NCBI GenBank assembly: GCA_021815825.1
Contig: JAKAZO010000025.1
Coordinates: 1 to 36,374, forward strand
From: Pseudomonadota bacterium
Lineage (GTDB): Bacteria > Pseudomonadota > Alphaproteobacteria > Acetobacterales > Acetobacteraceae
Reading direction: 5' to 3'
DNA length: 36,374 nucleotides
In this document: positions 23,508 through 32,240 of the stretch, in pieces
How positions within the stretch are numbered: the first letter of the stretch is position 1
Layout of the letters: the number at the start of each line of letters is the position of its first letter
Position numbers and translations under genes: made by a program
Notes under the pieces: model-generated
What the model was told of the DNA's origin: nothing
Databases searched by the model: none
What the model saw: only the letters and a program-made list of their open reading frames with translations

Positions 23508-24010
23508 CGCAGCGCCGCGCGCTGTTGATCGGCATCCTCGCCGCGATCACTGTCTTCGCCGCCGATCAGGCCAGCAAGTTCTGGGTGCTGGACAGACTGC
23601 TGTTGCCGGCGCGAGGGCATATCGACGTTCTGCCGGTGCTGAGCCTCACCATGGTCTGGAACCGCGGCATCACTTTCGGCCTGCTGAACCATCTCGGCGA
23701 CTCGGAGCGCCCTCTCCTCGTGGTCGTGGCCCTCGCCATAATCATCGCGCTCGGAGCCTGGATGCGCCGGGCTGAACGCGCCCGGGTCTCGCTCGCCCTT
23801 GGCGCCATCGCTGGCGGCGCCATCGGCAATGTCGCCGACAGGCTGCGCTTCGGCGCGGTGGTCGATTTCATCCACGCGCACGCCTTCGGCTGGTCGTGGT
23901 ACGTCTTCAACGTCGCCGACGCAGCCATCGTCTGCGGCGTCGCACTCCTCGCGCTCGACGGGTTTCTCGCCCCGAAACACCAGCCCGCCGGCACAGCCGG
24001 ACAACCCTGA
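23504..24010 (+). CDS. lspA: Lipoprotein signal peptidase (signal peptidase II)
   Basis: A 168-residue inner-membrane aspartyl protease that removes the signal peptide of prolipoproteins after lipidation of the Cys. Four membrane helices are visible: about 6-24, 66-86, 93-112 and 131-152. The two catalytic Asp lie in '[19 protein letters not shown]' and '[14 protein letters not shown]', both intact. '[11 protein letters not shown]' near the N terminus is also typical. The ATG overlaps the ileS stop (ATGA), so translation is coupled; a longer upstream in-frame extension is only the ileS overlap. Its substrates would include the lipoprotein at 16910. Confidence 0.96.
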   Translation: MTQRRALLIGILAAITVFAADQASKFWVLDRLLLPARGHIDVLPVLSLTMVWNRGITFGLLNHLGDSERPLLVVVALAIIIALGAWMRRAERARVSLALGAIAGGAIGNVADRLRFGAVVDFIHAHAFGWSWYVFNVADAAIVCGVALLALDGFLAPKHQPAGTAGQP

Positions 24011-24116
24011 GCGACTCCGACCCCGCGCCGTCCGCTGTCGCTATCGATCATGCGTGGAAGATCGGGCGGATGCCGATCGGGCTTGGCGTCTACGGTCGGC
24101 GCCGGCTGCCGGGGGG

Positions 24117-24192
24117 TGGTGGAGCCAAGGGGAGTCGAACCCCTGACCTCCTGAATGCCATTCAGGCGCTCTCCCAACTGAGCTATGGCCCC
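24117..24192 (-). tRNA. tRNA-Ala(GGC)
   Basis: On the minus strand a full cloverleaf is present. The acceptor GGGGCCA pairs with TGGCTCC (one G-U). The D-arm includes AGCTCAGTTGGGAGAGC. The anticodon stem CCTGA/TCAGG holds the loop ATGGCAT, so the anticodon is GGC (Ala, codon GCC). The T-arm AGGGG-TTCGACT-CCCCT is canonical. The discriminator is A and the 3' CCA is encoded. The length is 76 bases including CCA. Confidence 0.97.
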
Positions 24193-24310
24193 GGTGGCGG
24201 AGGCATATACAGGCCGCGGCTTGGGTGATCAAGTCGCTCAATCAGGCGGCACGGCTTGTTACCGGCAACGGATCCGGTACGGGTCGCGCCGCCGGGCGCG
24301 GCGTTCTTCA

Positions 24311-24964
24311 TCACCCGAGATGTCCCGTCTTGCGGTAGAGCAGCGCGCCCGCGCGACTGCCTACGACCGCCTGGCTCCCGGGGGGCAGCCGCAGCCAACT
24401 GCCGGCGGGGTGACGCGCGCCGTCGATCAGCACATCGCCCTCGACGACGAAGGCCTCCGCCCCGTGCGGCCAGGTCTCCTGGCGTCCCTGGTCCCCGGGT
24501 GGCAGGCGCAGCATCACCACGCGCTCCCAGGGTGCCTCGAACAGCACGGCTTCCTGCCGCCCCTGGCCGAGATCGCGCCAGATGGCAGGGTCCCGCGTAT
24601 CGACGCGGACGAAAGCGGTCTCCTGCGGTGGCATCTGGCGGAGCTTGACGAGGATCACGGCCCCCGGCGCGCTGGAGGGCGTGTGACGCGATCCCGGCGG
24701 GTTGCGCACGTAGAATCCGGCCGGGAAATCCCCGGTCTCGTCGGAGAACACGCCCTCCAGCACCAGGAACTCCTCGCCGGCGCCGTGGGTGTGGGCGGAA
24801 AAGGCGGAGCCCGGGGCGTAGCGCACGAGCGACGTCGCGCGCGCCACTTCGTCGCCGTCGCGCTCGAGCATGCGCCGCTCGACACCAGCGATGGGCGAGG
24901 CGACCCAGGCGAGCGCCGCGCTATCGACTGTTGCGGGGCGAGAAAGATCTGCATGCAGCTGCAT
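24311..24964 (-). CDS. ChrR-like double-cupin protein
   Basis: A 217-residue protein with two cupin units. The first (about 25-110) has 'SAHTHGAGEEFLVLEGVFSD', then 'GFYVRNPPGSRHTPSSAPG', a metal-binding pattern (His, His, Glu, later His) of the ChrR cupin family. The second (about 130-210) repeats the layout with 'ETWPHGAEAFVVEGDVLIDG' and 'GSWLRLPPGSQ' but has fewer His. ChrR-type cupins occur in anti-sigma factors and in dioxygenases such as 2,4'-dihydroxyacetophenone dioxygenase. There is no N-terminal anti-sigma zinc domain and no ECF sigma gene nearby, so an enzymatic role within this catabolic locus is more likely; that is inference. It lies 184 bp downstream of the flavoprotein gene on the same strand, probably last in that unit. 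Confidence 0.85.
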   Translation of the reverse strand: MQLHADLSRPATVDSAALAWVASPIAGVERRMLERDGDEVARATSLVRYAPGSAFSAHTHGAGEEFLVLEGVFSDETGDFPAGFYVRNPPGSRHTPSSAPGAVILVKLRQMPPQETAFVRVDTRDPAIWRDLGQGRQEAVLFEAPWERVVMLRLPPGDQGRQETWPHGAEAFVVEGDVLIDGARHPAGSWLRLPPGSQAVVGSRAGALLYRKTGHLG

Positions 24965-25148
24965 GGCGTGGTCTCCGAAACGATCGACGGCCCTGGCCGC
25001 GATATCCTACCCTCTGACGCGCCAGCGTACCGATGCATGGTGGCGATGGAAAGCGACAGGTCCGCGCCATGGCGCGGACGCCGACGACGGCCGACGTGAT
25101 GCGCCAGATCGACCCGATGGCACTGGCTGGCGCAATCGCCGCTATCGC

Positions 25149-26849
25149 TCAGCCCGGCCCGAGCGCGGCATTCTGCGCAGCATCGCGCGCCGCGAGATAG
25201 CCGAAGGTCAGGGCCGGGCCCAGCGTAATGCCGGGCCCCGGGTAGGCCCCGTTCATTACCGAGTTCATGTCGTTGCCACACGCGTAGAGGCCGGGGACCG
25301 GCGTGCCGTCGGCGGCCAGCACCCGCGCCCGCGCGTCCGTGAGCAGACCCGTGGCGGTGCCGAGGTCCGCGGGATAGACGGCAACGGCGTAGAAGGGTGG
25401 CGTCTCCAGCGGCGCCAGACAGGGATTGGGCCGATGGTCGGCGTCGCCGAGATGGCGCTGATAGGCGTCCGAGCCGCGCCCGAAGCGGCGGTCGACGCCG
25501 GCACGCGCATCCGCGTTATGCGCCGCGACCGTGGCGGTCAGTCCGGCCGCGTCGATGCCGAGCGTCAGGGCAAGCGCGCCCAGGCTCGGCGCGGCGTGGA
25601 GATAGTGGCTGGCGAGGTGCTCGCGCAGGCGCAGGCTGAACGGGCGCACGCGCCCGAGCCCGTAGGTCCACAGGAATCGCCGATCGCAGACGAGATAGGC
25701 CGGGCGGGTCGCACCGAGCCCATGGCGCAGCATCGCCAGGACGAATTCATGGTACGAGACGGCCTCGTTGACGAAGCGCTGACCCGCATCATCGACCGCG
25801 ATCAGGCCAGGCTTGGCGCGGTCGGTGACGGTGTGTGGGAAGACGCATTCGGAACCATCGGCGCGGCGAGACCGCGAGGCCGGCACCCAGAACGCGCCGG
25901 ACGCGTTGGCCGTGCCGAGTTCCCCGCCAACGTCCAGACCGAGACGGATGCCATCGCCCGCATTGCCCGGGGCAGCGGCGGAGAGCGGGCCGGCGGCCGG
26001 CGACAGCATGCGGGCGCGCAAGGCGGCATCGTGAGAGAAGCCACCGGTGGCCAGAACCACCGCACGGCAGGTCAGCTCCGCCTCGTCGTCCGACCCGTTG
26101 CGGAGCACGAGCCCGCTGACCCGCCTGCCATCGCGCCGCAACGCGGCGATCCGCGTTCCCAATCGCAGCTCTACGCCGAGCTCGGTGACCGCGAGCAGCA
26201 AGCGTCCGGCGAGCGCGTTGCCGAGATACAAGCTCGTGCCGCGCGGCGCGGTGAGGCGCTCGCGAGCATGGCGCGCCAGGAGGCTCGCCACTCGCCAGGT
26301 CGCGTGGGCCGAGCGGAACACGCGGCGGAAATGGGTGATGTCCGGCCGGCTGACCATCATGCCGCCGAACAGGGTGAACTCCGGCAGCGGCGGGCGCAGC
26401 AGCGCGAATCGCGAGCCGAGCGCGCGGGCATCGAACGGGCACGGTTCCAGCACCCGCCCGCCCAGCGTGGCGCCGGGCCGATCCGGATAATAGTCGGGAT
26501 ACACAGTAACCGGCCTCAGCCGCACCGGCGTGTGCGCGGCGAGATAGTCGATCGCCTCGCCCGCGTGGGTGAGGAAGGCTTCGCGCATCGCCGCACCCGA
26601 CTCGCTTGCCACGGTGGCCGCGAGATAGCGCCGGGCCGCATCGAGACTGTCCGCCATGCCCGCGGCCAGCATCTGCCGGTTGGCGGGAACCCAGACCATG
26701 CCGCCGGACCAGGCCGTGGTGCCGCCGACCAGCGCAGTCTTCTCGACCAGCAGCACGCGCATGCCCTGGGACGCCGCGACGGCGGCCGCTGTCATGCCCG
26801 CCGCGCCGGCTCCCGCCACGACGAGGTCGTAGTGGCCGGCCGCCGCCAT
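25149..26849 (-). CDS. FAD-dependent oxidoreductase, 3-ketosteroid dehydrogenase-like
   Basis: A 566-residue flavoprotein of the fumarate reductase/3-ketosteroid-delta1-dehydrogenase superfamily (FAD_binding_2). The FAD dinucleotide loop is 'VVAGAGAAGMTAAAVAASQG' (10-29), ending in the ribose-binding acidic 'LVEK'. 'GGTTAWSGGMVWVPAN' (about 42-57) is characteristic of KstD-like desaturases. A second FAD block appears as 'AVVLATGGFSHD', and the C-terminal 'TATGLLTDARARVL...GLYACGNDMNSVMNGAYPGPGITLGPALTFGY' carries the conserved Tyr/Gly-rich FAD loop. Such enzymes introduce double bonds next to a ring ketone. No other steroid-degradation genes are here, so a smaller cyclic ketone or keto-acid is possible. 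It starts six bases after the upstream cupin's stop, so they are co-translated. Confidence 0.92.
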   Translation of the reverse strand: MAAAGHYDLVVAGAGAAGMTAAAVAASQGMRVLLVEKTALVGGTTAWSGGMVWVPANRQMLAAGMADSLDAARRYLAATVASESGAAMREAFLTHAGEAIDYLAAHTPVRLRPVTVYPDYYPDRPGATLGGRVLEPCPFDARALGSRFALLRPPLPEFTLFGGMMVSRPDITHFRRVFRSAHATWRVASLLARHARERLTAPRGTSLYLGNALAGRLLLAVTELGVELRLGTRIAALRRDGRRVSGLVLRNGSDDEAELTCRAVVLATGGFSHDAALRARMLSPAAGPLSAAAPGNAGDGIRLGLDVGGELGTANASGAFWVPASRSRRADGSECVFPHTVTDRAKPGLIAVDDAGQRFVNEAVSYHEFVLAMLRHGLGATRPAYLVCDRRFLWTYGLGRVRPFSLRLREHLASHYLHAAPSLGALALTLGIDAAGLTATVAAHNADARAGVDRRFGRGSDAYQRHLGDADHRPNPCLAPLETPPFYAVAVYPADLGTATGLLTDARARVLAADGTPVPGLYACGNDMNSVMNGAYPGPGITLGPALTFGYLAARDAAQNAALGPG

Positions 26850-26855
26850 CGCGCC

Positions 26856-27221
26856 CTACGCGTCGGTCGGGGGCGTCGTGATGACGAAGAACACGAGATC
26901 GACCAGCCCGGTGTTGTAGATCGCGTGCTCCACGCCCGGGGGAAGATGGATGCAGTCGTGGCGGCGGACGACGACGCGCTCGCCGTCGATTTCCATCAGC
27001 CCCTCGCCCTCGAGCACGTGATAGATCTGCTCCTGGATCGCGTGCCGATGCGGCTTCACATAGCCGCGCGGCTGATAGGAGGAGATGCGGAAATCGAACC
27101 GCGTGCCGGCCGACGCCGCGGGCGTCACCAGCATTTTCGAGTGCGCGTCGAAATGCTCGGGCGGCGTCTCCCACAGCACTTCGGCGATGTTGCGGATACT
27201 GGCCCCGTTGCGATGATACAT
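26856..27221 (-). CDS. Small single-domain cupin protein
   Basis: A 121-residue cupin. Motif 1 is 'GYVKPHRHAIQEQIYHVLEGEGLMEIDG', with the His-x-His pair and a downstream Glu or Gln ligand; motif 2 is 'IHLPPGVEHAIYN' with the last His. This is an intact metal-binding site, so a dioxygenase, decarboxylase or isomerase activity is possible; binding-only roles are also known. It lies 15 bases after the ThDP enzyme and six bases before the flavoprotein, clearly within one operon. The N-terminal 'RNGASIRNIAEVLWETPPEHFDAHSKML' is a short non-cupin lead. The substrate is unknown. Confidence 0.88.
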   Translation of the reverse strand: MYHRNGASIRNIAEVLWETPPEHFDAHSKMLVTPAASAGTRFDFRISSYQPRGYVKPHRHAIQEQIYHVLEGEGLMEIDGERVVVRRHDCIHLPPGVEHAIYNTGLVDLVFFVITTPPTDA

Positions 27222-27236
27222 GATGTGTCCCTCCGT

Positions 27237-29039
27237 TCAGGCGCCGGGCAGCAAGCCGAGCTCGGCGGCGGTGCGGCGGGCGCCGAAGACCGGCTCCTTG
27301 TGCGGTATCGGCGGCAGCGCCCAGGTGCCGGTCGCCGGCGGACGCACCTCGGCATCGACATGCACGTCGAGCACCCATGGCCGGTTCGACGCGATCGCGT
27401 GCTCGAGCGCGGGAGCGAGATCCGCGATGCGGGTGATCGTGACACCGTCGACGCCGTGCGCGCGGGCGAGCGCGGCGAAATCCGGATTGTAGCGCTCGCG
27501 ATTCTCGCCGCGATAAAAGCCGGTGCCGATCTCGCGCCCGCCGAACAGCCCATACTGGATGTCGCGGATCGCCCCCCAGGCGAAATTGTTCCAGATCACC
27601 CAGACGCAAGGAATGTCGTACTCGACGGCGGTGCAGAGCACGTGCGGCGTCATGGTGAAGCCGCCATCGCCGCAGACCGACACGCAGACACGCTCCGGCG
27701 CCGCGAGCTTGGCGCCGAGAATGCCGCTGACGCCGAAACCCATGGCGGAGAAGCCCCAGGCGTTCAGCATGGTCTGTGGCTGACGCGCCTCCCAGAACTG
27801 CATGAACCAGTTGTGGTGGACGCCGGAATCGAGCGAGAGGATGGCATCGTCGGGCAGCACCGCGCGCACCGCCGCGACCACCGGCTCGGGTCGCAGCGGG
27901 GACGTGTCGATGGCGAAGTTCGGCCGCGTGAATTGGTCCCATTCGCGCCGCCACCCATCGATCATGGCGAGCCAATCGCCCCGCTCCGGCCGCGGCGTGC
28001 CGCGCCGGTCGAGCTCGCTTAGCAACTGGCGCAGAAAGCTCCGCGCATCGGCGACGATGCCCAGATCGACCGGGTAGTTGCGCCCGATCTCGGCCGTGTC
28101 GAGATCGACCTGGACGAGCTTGCAGCTGGGAAAATTCCAGGAATAGCCCTCGATCCAGGAGGAGGCGGAGCGGTCGTCGAAGCGTGCCCCGATCGCCAGC
28201 ACGAGGTCCGCGTAGCGGCCGGCCTGGTTGGCCGGATAGACCCCGTTGCGGCCGATGAAGCCGAGCGCCAAAGGGTGCGAACCGGGAATGCAGCCCATGC
28301 CGTTGGGCGAGGTGATCACCGGCAGGTTGAGCCGCTCCGCCAGCGACGTGAGCTCATCCGCGGCCTCGGCGAGGGTCACGCCATGGCCGATGAACAGCAC
28401 CGGCCGCTCGGCGGCGAGCAGCCGATCGACGGTCTCGGCGATGTCCTCGGGCGCGGCCCCGGAGCGGCGCGCGGTGCTGAGCCGCACGCTCGGCTGCACC
28501 GCGACGTCGTCCTCCTCCTGAAACAGGTTGAAGGGGATGTCCACCTGCACCGGGCCGGGCCGGCCGCCGAGCATGGTGTCGGTGGCCAGACGCAGCGCGG
28601 CGGGCAGCATGTCCACCCGGGTGGGCTGGAAGCCGCGCTTGACCACGGGGCGGCAGACCGCGGGAAAGTCCGCCTCCTTCTGGCGGTAGAGTTCCTGGAA
28701 CGGGCCTCGGTTGAATTGCTGCGTCGGAACATTGGCGGTGAGCGCGAGAAAGGCCGAGGAGTCGGCGTAGGCGTTGGCCAGCGCCATGACCAGGTTCGCC
28801 GAGCCCGGGCCGCAGGAGGTGAGCGTCGCGGCCGGACGGTGCTTGACCCGGAAATAGGCGTCCGCCATGTGGCCCGCGGTCTGCTCGTGGCGCGGCGAGA
28901 TCAGCGCCACGCGGTCGCGAACGCCATGCAGCGCGTCGAGCATCCCGACATTGCCGTGGCCGCAGAGGCCGAAGACGTGCTCGAATCCCTCGCGCACGAG
29001 GAACTCGGCGATCAATTCTCCACCCTTCATGCGGGCCAT
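27237..29039 (-). CDS. Thiamine-diphosphate-dependent enzyme, acetolactate synthase-like
   Basis: A 600-residue ThDP enzyme of the acetohydroxyacid synthase/benzoylformate decarboxylase superfamily. The N-terminal PYR domain has the activating Glu52 in 'ALISPRHEQTAGHMADAY'. The middle domain runs about 190-330. The C-terminal PP domain has the ThDP/Mg signature GDG (457-459) followed, 24 residues on, by Asn-Asn (484-485), an exact match to the consensus. It could be a decarboxylase, carboligase, C-C hydrolase or sulfoacetaldehyde acetyltransferase-like; I cannot choose. No small acetolactate synthase subunit (ilvH) is adjacent, which argues against isoleucine/valine synthesis. The start at 29039 has GAGGG upstream; a longer frame lacks a ribosome site. 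It is first in a leftward operon, divergent from the IclR gene. Confidence 0.92.
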   Translation of the reverse strand: MARMKGGELIAEFLVREGFEHVFGLCGHGNVGMLDALHGVRDRVALISPRHEQTAGHMADAYFRVKHRPAATLTSCGPGSANLVMALANAYADSSAFLALTANVPTQQFNRGPFQELYRQKEADFPAVCRPVVKRGFQPTRVDMLPAALRLATDTMLGGRPGPVQVDIPFNLFQEEDDVAVQPSVRLSTARRSGAAPEDIAETVDRLLAAERPVLFIGHGVTLAEAADELTSLAERLNLPVITSPNGMGCIPGSHPLALGFIGRNGVYPANQAGRYADLVLAIGARFDDRSASSWIEGYSWNFPSCKLVQVDLDTAEIGRNYPVDLGIVADARSFLRQLLSELDRRGTPRPERGDWLAMIDGWRREWDQFTRPNFAIDTSPLRPEPVVAAVRAVLPDDAILSLDSGVHHNWFMQFWEARQPQTMLNAWGFSAMGFGVSGILGAKLAAPERVCVSVCGDGGFTMTPHVLCTAVEYDIPCVWVIWNNFAWGAIRDIQYGLFGGREIGTGFYRGENRERYNPDFAALARAHGVDGVTITRIADLAPALEHAIASNRPWVLDVHVDAEVRPPATGTWALPPIPHKEPVFGARRTAAELGLLPGA

Positions 29040-29089
29040 GGCTCGTTCCCTCTGCCGGGCCGCGCGGTGCGGGCCTCGGCAAATCATTC

Positions 29090-29104
29090 AACATTGTCGT
29101 TGTT
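29090..29104. promoter_or_regulatory. IclR-type operator candidate in divergent region
   Basis: AACATTGTCGTTGTT is an imperfect palindrome in the 117-bp region between the divergent ThDP enzyme and IclR genes. It is AT-rich compared with its flanks. IclR proteins usually bind such palindromes of about 15 bp to control both directions. Confidence 0.35.
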
Positions 29105-29156
29105 CATGCAAGTATGTGAAAATGTCCGGCACGGCAGGCAGGGGGAGGATCCGACT

Positions 29157-29984
29157 ATGGCGGCAGCGGCGGACGCGGCGGATGAGGGACGGAGCCGCGA
29201 GCGCGGCGGCATCCAGTCCATCGAGCGCGCCTTCGCCATCCTCGAGGAGGTCGCCCGCAGCCGCGACGGCGTCACCCTCGCCGAACTGAGCAAGCGTCTC
29301 GGGCTGCACACCAGCACCGTGTTCCATCTCGTGCAGACCATGGTCGCGCGCGGCTATGTGCGGCAGATGCGGGAAGGGCGACGCTACCGCATCGGCCGCC
29401 CGCTCTTCGCCCTTGCCGCCGCCGCGCGCGACGAGGTCGAACTGATCAGCCTCGCCACGCCCGTGCTCGAAAATCTCTCGGCCGTCACCGGCGAGACCGG
29501 GCATTTCGGAGTCTGGTCCGGTGGCAGTGTTGTCGTGCTGGCGAAAACCCAGGGCGCGGGCGCCTTCCAGATGGCGAGCAGCGTCGGGCCGCTGCGTCCG
29601 GCCTATTGCACCGGACTCGGCAAGGCGCTCCTCGCCGCGCTGGCGCCGTCGCAGCTCGACCGCTACCTCGCCACGACCGAGTTGCGCCCGCTGTCGCCGC
29701 ACACAACCGTCGAGCCCGAGCGGCTGCGGCGCCAACTCGAGGAGGTCCGACGGGACGGGATCGCCTTCGACGATGGCGAGTTCGACCCGGAGGTGCGCTG
29801 CGTCGCCGTGCCGGTGCGCGACTTCACCGGCCTCGTCGCCGGCGCGCTCGGCATCTCCGGGCCGATCTGGCGGCTCTCGCTGGCCCGGCTGCAGGAGTGC
29901 GCGACGCTGGTACGCGCCGCCGCCGACCAGCTGTCGGGCGAGCTCGGCTTCACGACGCCCGGAGCGGGGCCCGAGGAGGGCTGA
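29157..29984 (+). CDS. IclR family transcriptional regulator
   Basis: A 275-residue regulator. The N-terminal winged HTH (about 18-80) reads 'GIQSIERAFAILEEVARSRD', then 'LAELSKRLGLHTSTVFHLVQTMVARGYV'. The C-terminal effector domain (about 95-265) has 'ETGHFGVWSGGSVVVL', 'LRPAYCTGLGKALLAAL', 'IAFDDGEFDPEVRCVAVPV' and 'GALGISGPIWRLS', all standard IclR blocks. The start is fixed by GGGAGG (29143-29148) eight bases upstream. It is divergent from the ThDP enzyme operon and lies 144 bp before the ABC transporter genes, so it is the natural local regulator of both. The ligand is probably the transported compound or its metabolite (inference). Confidence 0.94.
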   Translation: MAAAADAADEGRSRERGGIQSIERAFAILEEVARSRDGVTLAELSKRLGLHTSTVFHLVQTMVARGYVRQMREGRRYRIGRPLFALAAAARDEVELISLATPVLENLSAVTGETGHFGVWSGGSVVVLAKTQGAGAFQMASSVGPLRPAYCTGLGKALLAALAPSQLDRYLATTELRPLSPHTTVEPERLRRQLEEVRRDGIAFDDGEFDPEVRCVAVPVRDFTGLVAGALGISGPIWRLSLARLQECATLVRAAADQLSGELGFTTPGAGPEEG

Positions 29985-30128
29985 CTGCGGAGATCCTTGC
30001 GGATTGGTCGCAGTGTATTTGCCATCGTGAAATTTCTGATTGCGCGCCCTCCCCGCTTCGGCGATGCTTGGGCAACAGGATCATCCAGGTCCAGGCTGGA
30101 GCGGCCGATCGTCGCGGGGAGGATATCA

Positions 30129-31334
30129 ATGCCGAAGACAGCAGCGCGCCGCGCCAGGCGATCGGCGGTCGGTCTCGCCGCCCTCAGCGTCCTTGGCATG
30201 CTGATCGCCGCCGATGGCCGATCGACTGAAGGCTGGGCGGCCGAGGCGCCGATCCGCATTGGCCTCTCGATCACCGAGACCGGACCCTATTCTCCGCCGG
30301 CGCTGTTCGAGCTGCAGGGCTACAAACTCGCCGTCGCGCGGATCAACGCCGCCGGCGGGCTGCTCGGGCGGCCGGTCGAACTCGTCGCGTACGATGATCA
30401 GGGCAATCCTTCGACCGCAGTGCAGCTCTACCAGAAGCTGCTCACCGACGACCGTGTCGATCTCCTCGTCAGCCCCTACCAGACCGATCTCACCTCCGCC
30501 GTCGCGCCCATCGTCAACCGTGCGAAGAAGGTGATGCCGAGCCTGGCGGCGAACACCGAGGCGTTCAGCGGCCGCTTTCCTTATCTCCTGCAGGCGATGA
30601 CGCAGACTGCGCGCTACATGGTTCCGGTCATCGATCTCGCCGCCGCGAAAGGCTACAAGACCATCGCGCTGCTGGTGCAGGACACGCAGTTTCCCCAGCA
30701 GCTTGCCGCCGGCGTCCGCGCCGAAGCGGCCCGGCGCGGCCTGCGCATCGTGTTCGACGAAACCTTCGCGCCGACGATGACCGATTTCAGTGCGCTCGTG
30801 CTGAAAGCCGGCGCCTCCCATCCGGACCTGATCGTCGGCGCCACCTATCTCGCCGATTCCGAGGGCATCATGCGGGCGGCGAAGTCGCAGAGGATCGCGG
30901 CAAAGATGTTCGCCTTCAGCATCGGTCCGGTCGAGCCGGAATTCCACAAGGGCCTCGGTGACACGGCCGAAGGCGTGTTCGGCACCACGCTCTATTTTCC
31001 GACGCTGAAGACCGCCGGCAATGTCGAATTCGTGCAGGCGTTCACGGCGATGTTCGGCCGCGCGCCCGACTATCACGCCGCCGTCGCCTATGCCAGCCTC
31101 AACGTGCTCGCCGCTGCGGTGAACAAGGTCGGCAGCCTCGATCAGACGAAGATCCGCGATACGCTGCTGGCAACGACCGCGCCCACGGTTGCCGGCGAAT
31201 TCCATCTCGACAAGACCGGCGTCCAGATCGGCTACACGAGCTATGCGCTGCAATGGCAGCACGGCAAGCAGGAACTCGTATGGCCGGCGGAGCAGCAGAC
31301 CGCGGCCCCTGCGCTGCCTCACCCCGCCTGGTAG
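30129..31334 (+). CDS. Periplasmic substrate-binding protein of branched-chain amino acid-type ABC importer
   Basis: A 401-residue exported binding protein of the Leu/Ile/Val-binding (Peripla_BP_6) family. The signal peptide runs about 1-38 ('RRARRSAVGLAALSVLGMLI' then a polar AWAAE-like cleavage area). The mature part begins 'APIRIGLSITETGPYSPPAL' and includes 'INAAGGLLGRPVELVAYDDQ', 'VDLLVSPYQTDLTSAVAPIV' and 'SHPDLIVGATYLADS'. Members bind amino acids, amides, urea or aromatic acids, so the ligand is open. The start is set by GGGGAGG six bases upstream; longer in-frame starts exist without ribosome sites. It heads the transporter operon, 34 bp before the first permease. Confidence 0.92.
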   Translation: MPKTAARRARRSAVGLAALSVLGMLIAADGRSTEGWAAEAPIRIGLSITETGPYSPPALFELQGYKLAVARINAAGGLLGRPVELVAYDDQGNPSTAVQLYQKLLTDDRVDLLVSPYQTDLTSAVAPIVNRAKKVMPSLAANTEAFSGRFPYLLQAMTQTARYMVPVIDLAAAKGYKTIALLVQDTQFPQQLAAGVRAEAARRGLRIVFDETFAPTMTDFSALVLKAGASHPDLIVGATYLADSEGIMRAAKSQRIAAKMFAFSIGPVEPEFHKGLGDTAEGVFGTTLYFPTLKTAGNVEFVQAFTAMFGRAPDYHAAVAYASLNVLAAAVNKVGSLDQTKIRDTLLATTAPTVAGEFHLDKTGVQIGYTSYALQWQHGKQELVWPAEQQTAAPALPHPAW

Positions 31335-31367
31335 ACGGCCGAGCACCGACGGGGAACGCCATCGCCG

Positions 31368-32240
31368 ATGCTGACCGTCATCACGCTCGCGATTCTCGGG
31401 CTGCTCTGGGGCGGCGTCTATCTGCTCATGGCGACCGGGCTCAACCTCATCTACGGCGTCATGAAGGTGGTCAACCTTGCTCATGGCGACTTCATCGTTC
31501 TCGGTGGCCTGCTCGCGCTCAGCCTCTTCGCCGAGGTCGGACTGAACCCGCTGGCCGCCTTCCCGATCGCCGCGCTGGTGATGTTCACCATCGGCGCGGG
31601 CGTGCAATTCGGGCTGCTCGAACACATCACCGCAGCGGGCTCCGAAGGCGAGCTGCGCACCCTGCTGGCAACCTTCGGCCTCTCCTACGTCGTCGCCAAT
31701 GCCAGCTTCCTGGTCTGGGGGTCGCAGTTCCAATCGGTGCCGTTCCTGGAGGGCGCGGTGCAGGCCGGGCCGATCGCGATCCCAGCCGGGCTGCTCGCCG
31801 CCTCCCTTGCCGCGTTCGCCACCACGCTCCTGATCCATCTCTGGCTGACCACCACCATCACCGGCAAATCGCTCCATGCGACGGCGCAATCCGCGCTCGG
31901 CGCGGCGAGCTGCGGGATCGATGTACGGCGCGTCCGTATGCTGGCGTTCGGTCTCGGTTCGGCCATGGCCGGCGGCGCGGGTGCGCTGGTGATCACGCTG
32001 ATCCCGTTCCAGACCTCGACCGGGGGCGAGTTGACCGTGCACGCCTTCACGCTGATTGCGCTGGGCGGGCTCGGCAACTACGCCGGCGCCTGGCTGGCGG
32101 CGGAACTGCTCGGACTGACCGAAGTGTTCGCGCAGTTCTATCTCGGCTCCAACGCCGCGGCAGCAGTCATCTATATCGTGTTCATCGCTGTGCTTGTCGT
32201 GCGCCCGCAAGGATTGCTGGGCCAGGCAGGGCGCGTATGA
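31368..32240 (+). CDS. LivH-type ABC transporter permease
   Basis: A 290-residue inner-membrane permease with about eight hydrophobic helices. The LivH hallmark 'GVYLLMATGLNLIYGVMKVVNLAHGDFIVLGG' is at residues 17-48, and 'LITLIPFQTSTGGELTVHAF' type spacing and 'IALGGLGNYAGAWLAAELLGL' appear near the C terminus, the usual coupling-helix and exit regions. It ends 'VIYIVFIAVLVVRPQGLLGQ', which is standard for the family. The stop overlaps the next ATG by four bases, so the two permease subunits are co-translated. It pairs with the LivM half of the next protein to form the channel. Confidence 0.94.
   Translation: MLTVITLAILGLLWGGVYLLMATGLNLIYGVMKVVNLAHGDFIVLGGLLALSLFAEVGLNPLAAFPIAALVMFTIGAGVQFGLLEHITAAGSEGELRTLLATFGLSYVVANASFLVWGSQFQSVPFLEGAVQAGPIAIPAGLLAASLAAFATTLLIHLWLTTTITGKSLHATAQSALGAASCGIDVRRVRMLAFGLGSAMAGGAGALVITLIPFQTSTGGELTVHAFTLIALGGLGNYAGAWLAAELLGLTEVFAQFYLGSNAAAAVIYIVFIAVLVVRPQGLLGQAGRV

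Noticed and set aside
24870-28022. 1050-codon plus-strand frame opposite the flavoprotein, cupin and ThDP genes
   Set aside because: Its length follows from GC-rich third positions on the real strand. The three minus-strand genes have intact catalytic motifs and ribosome sites.
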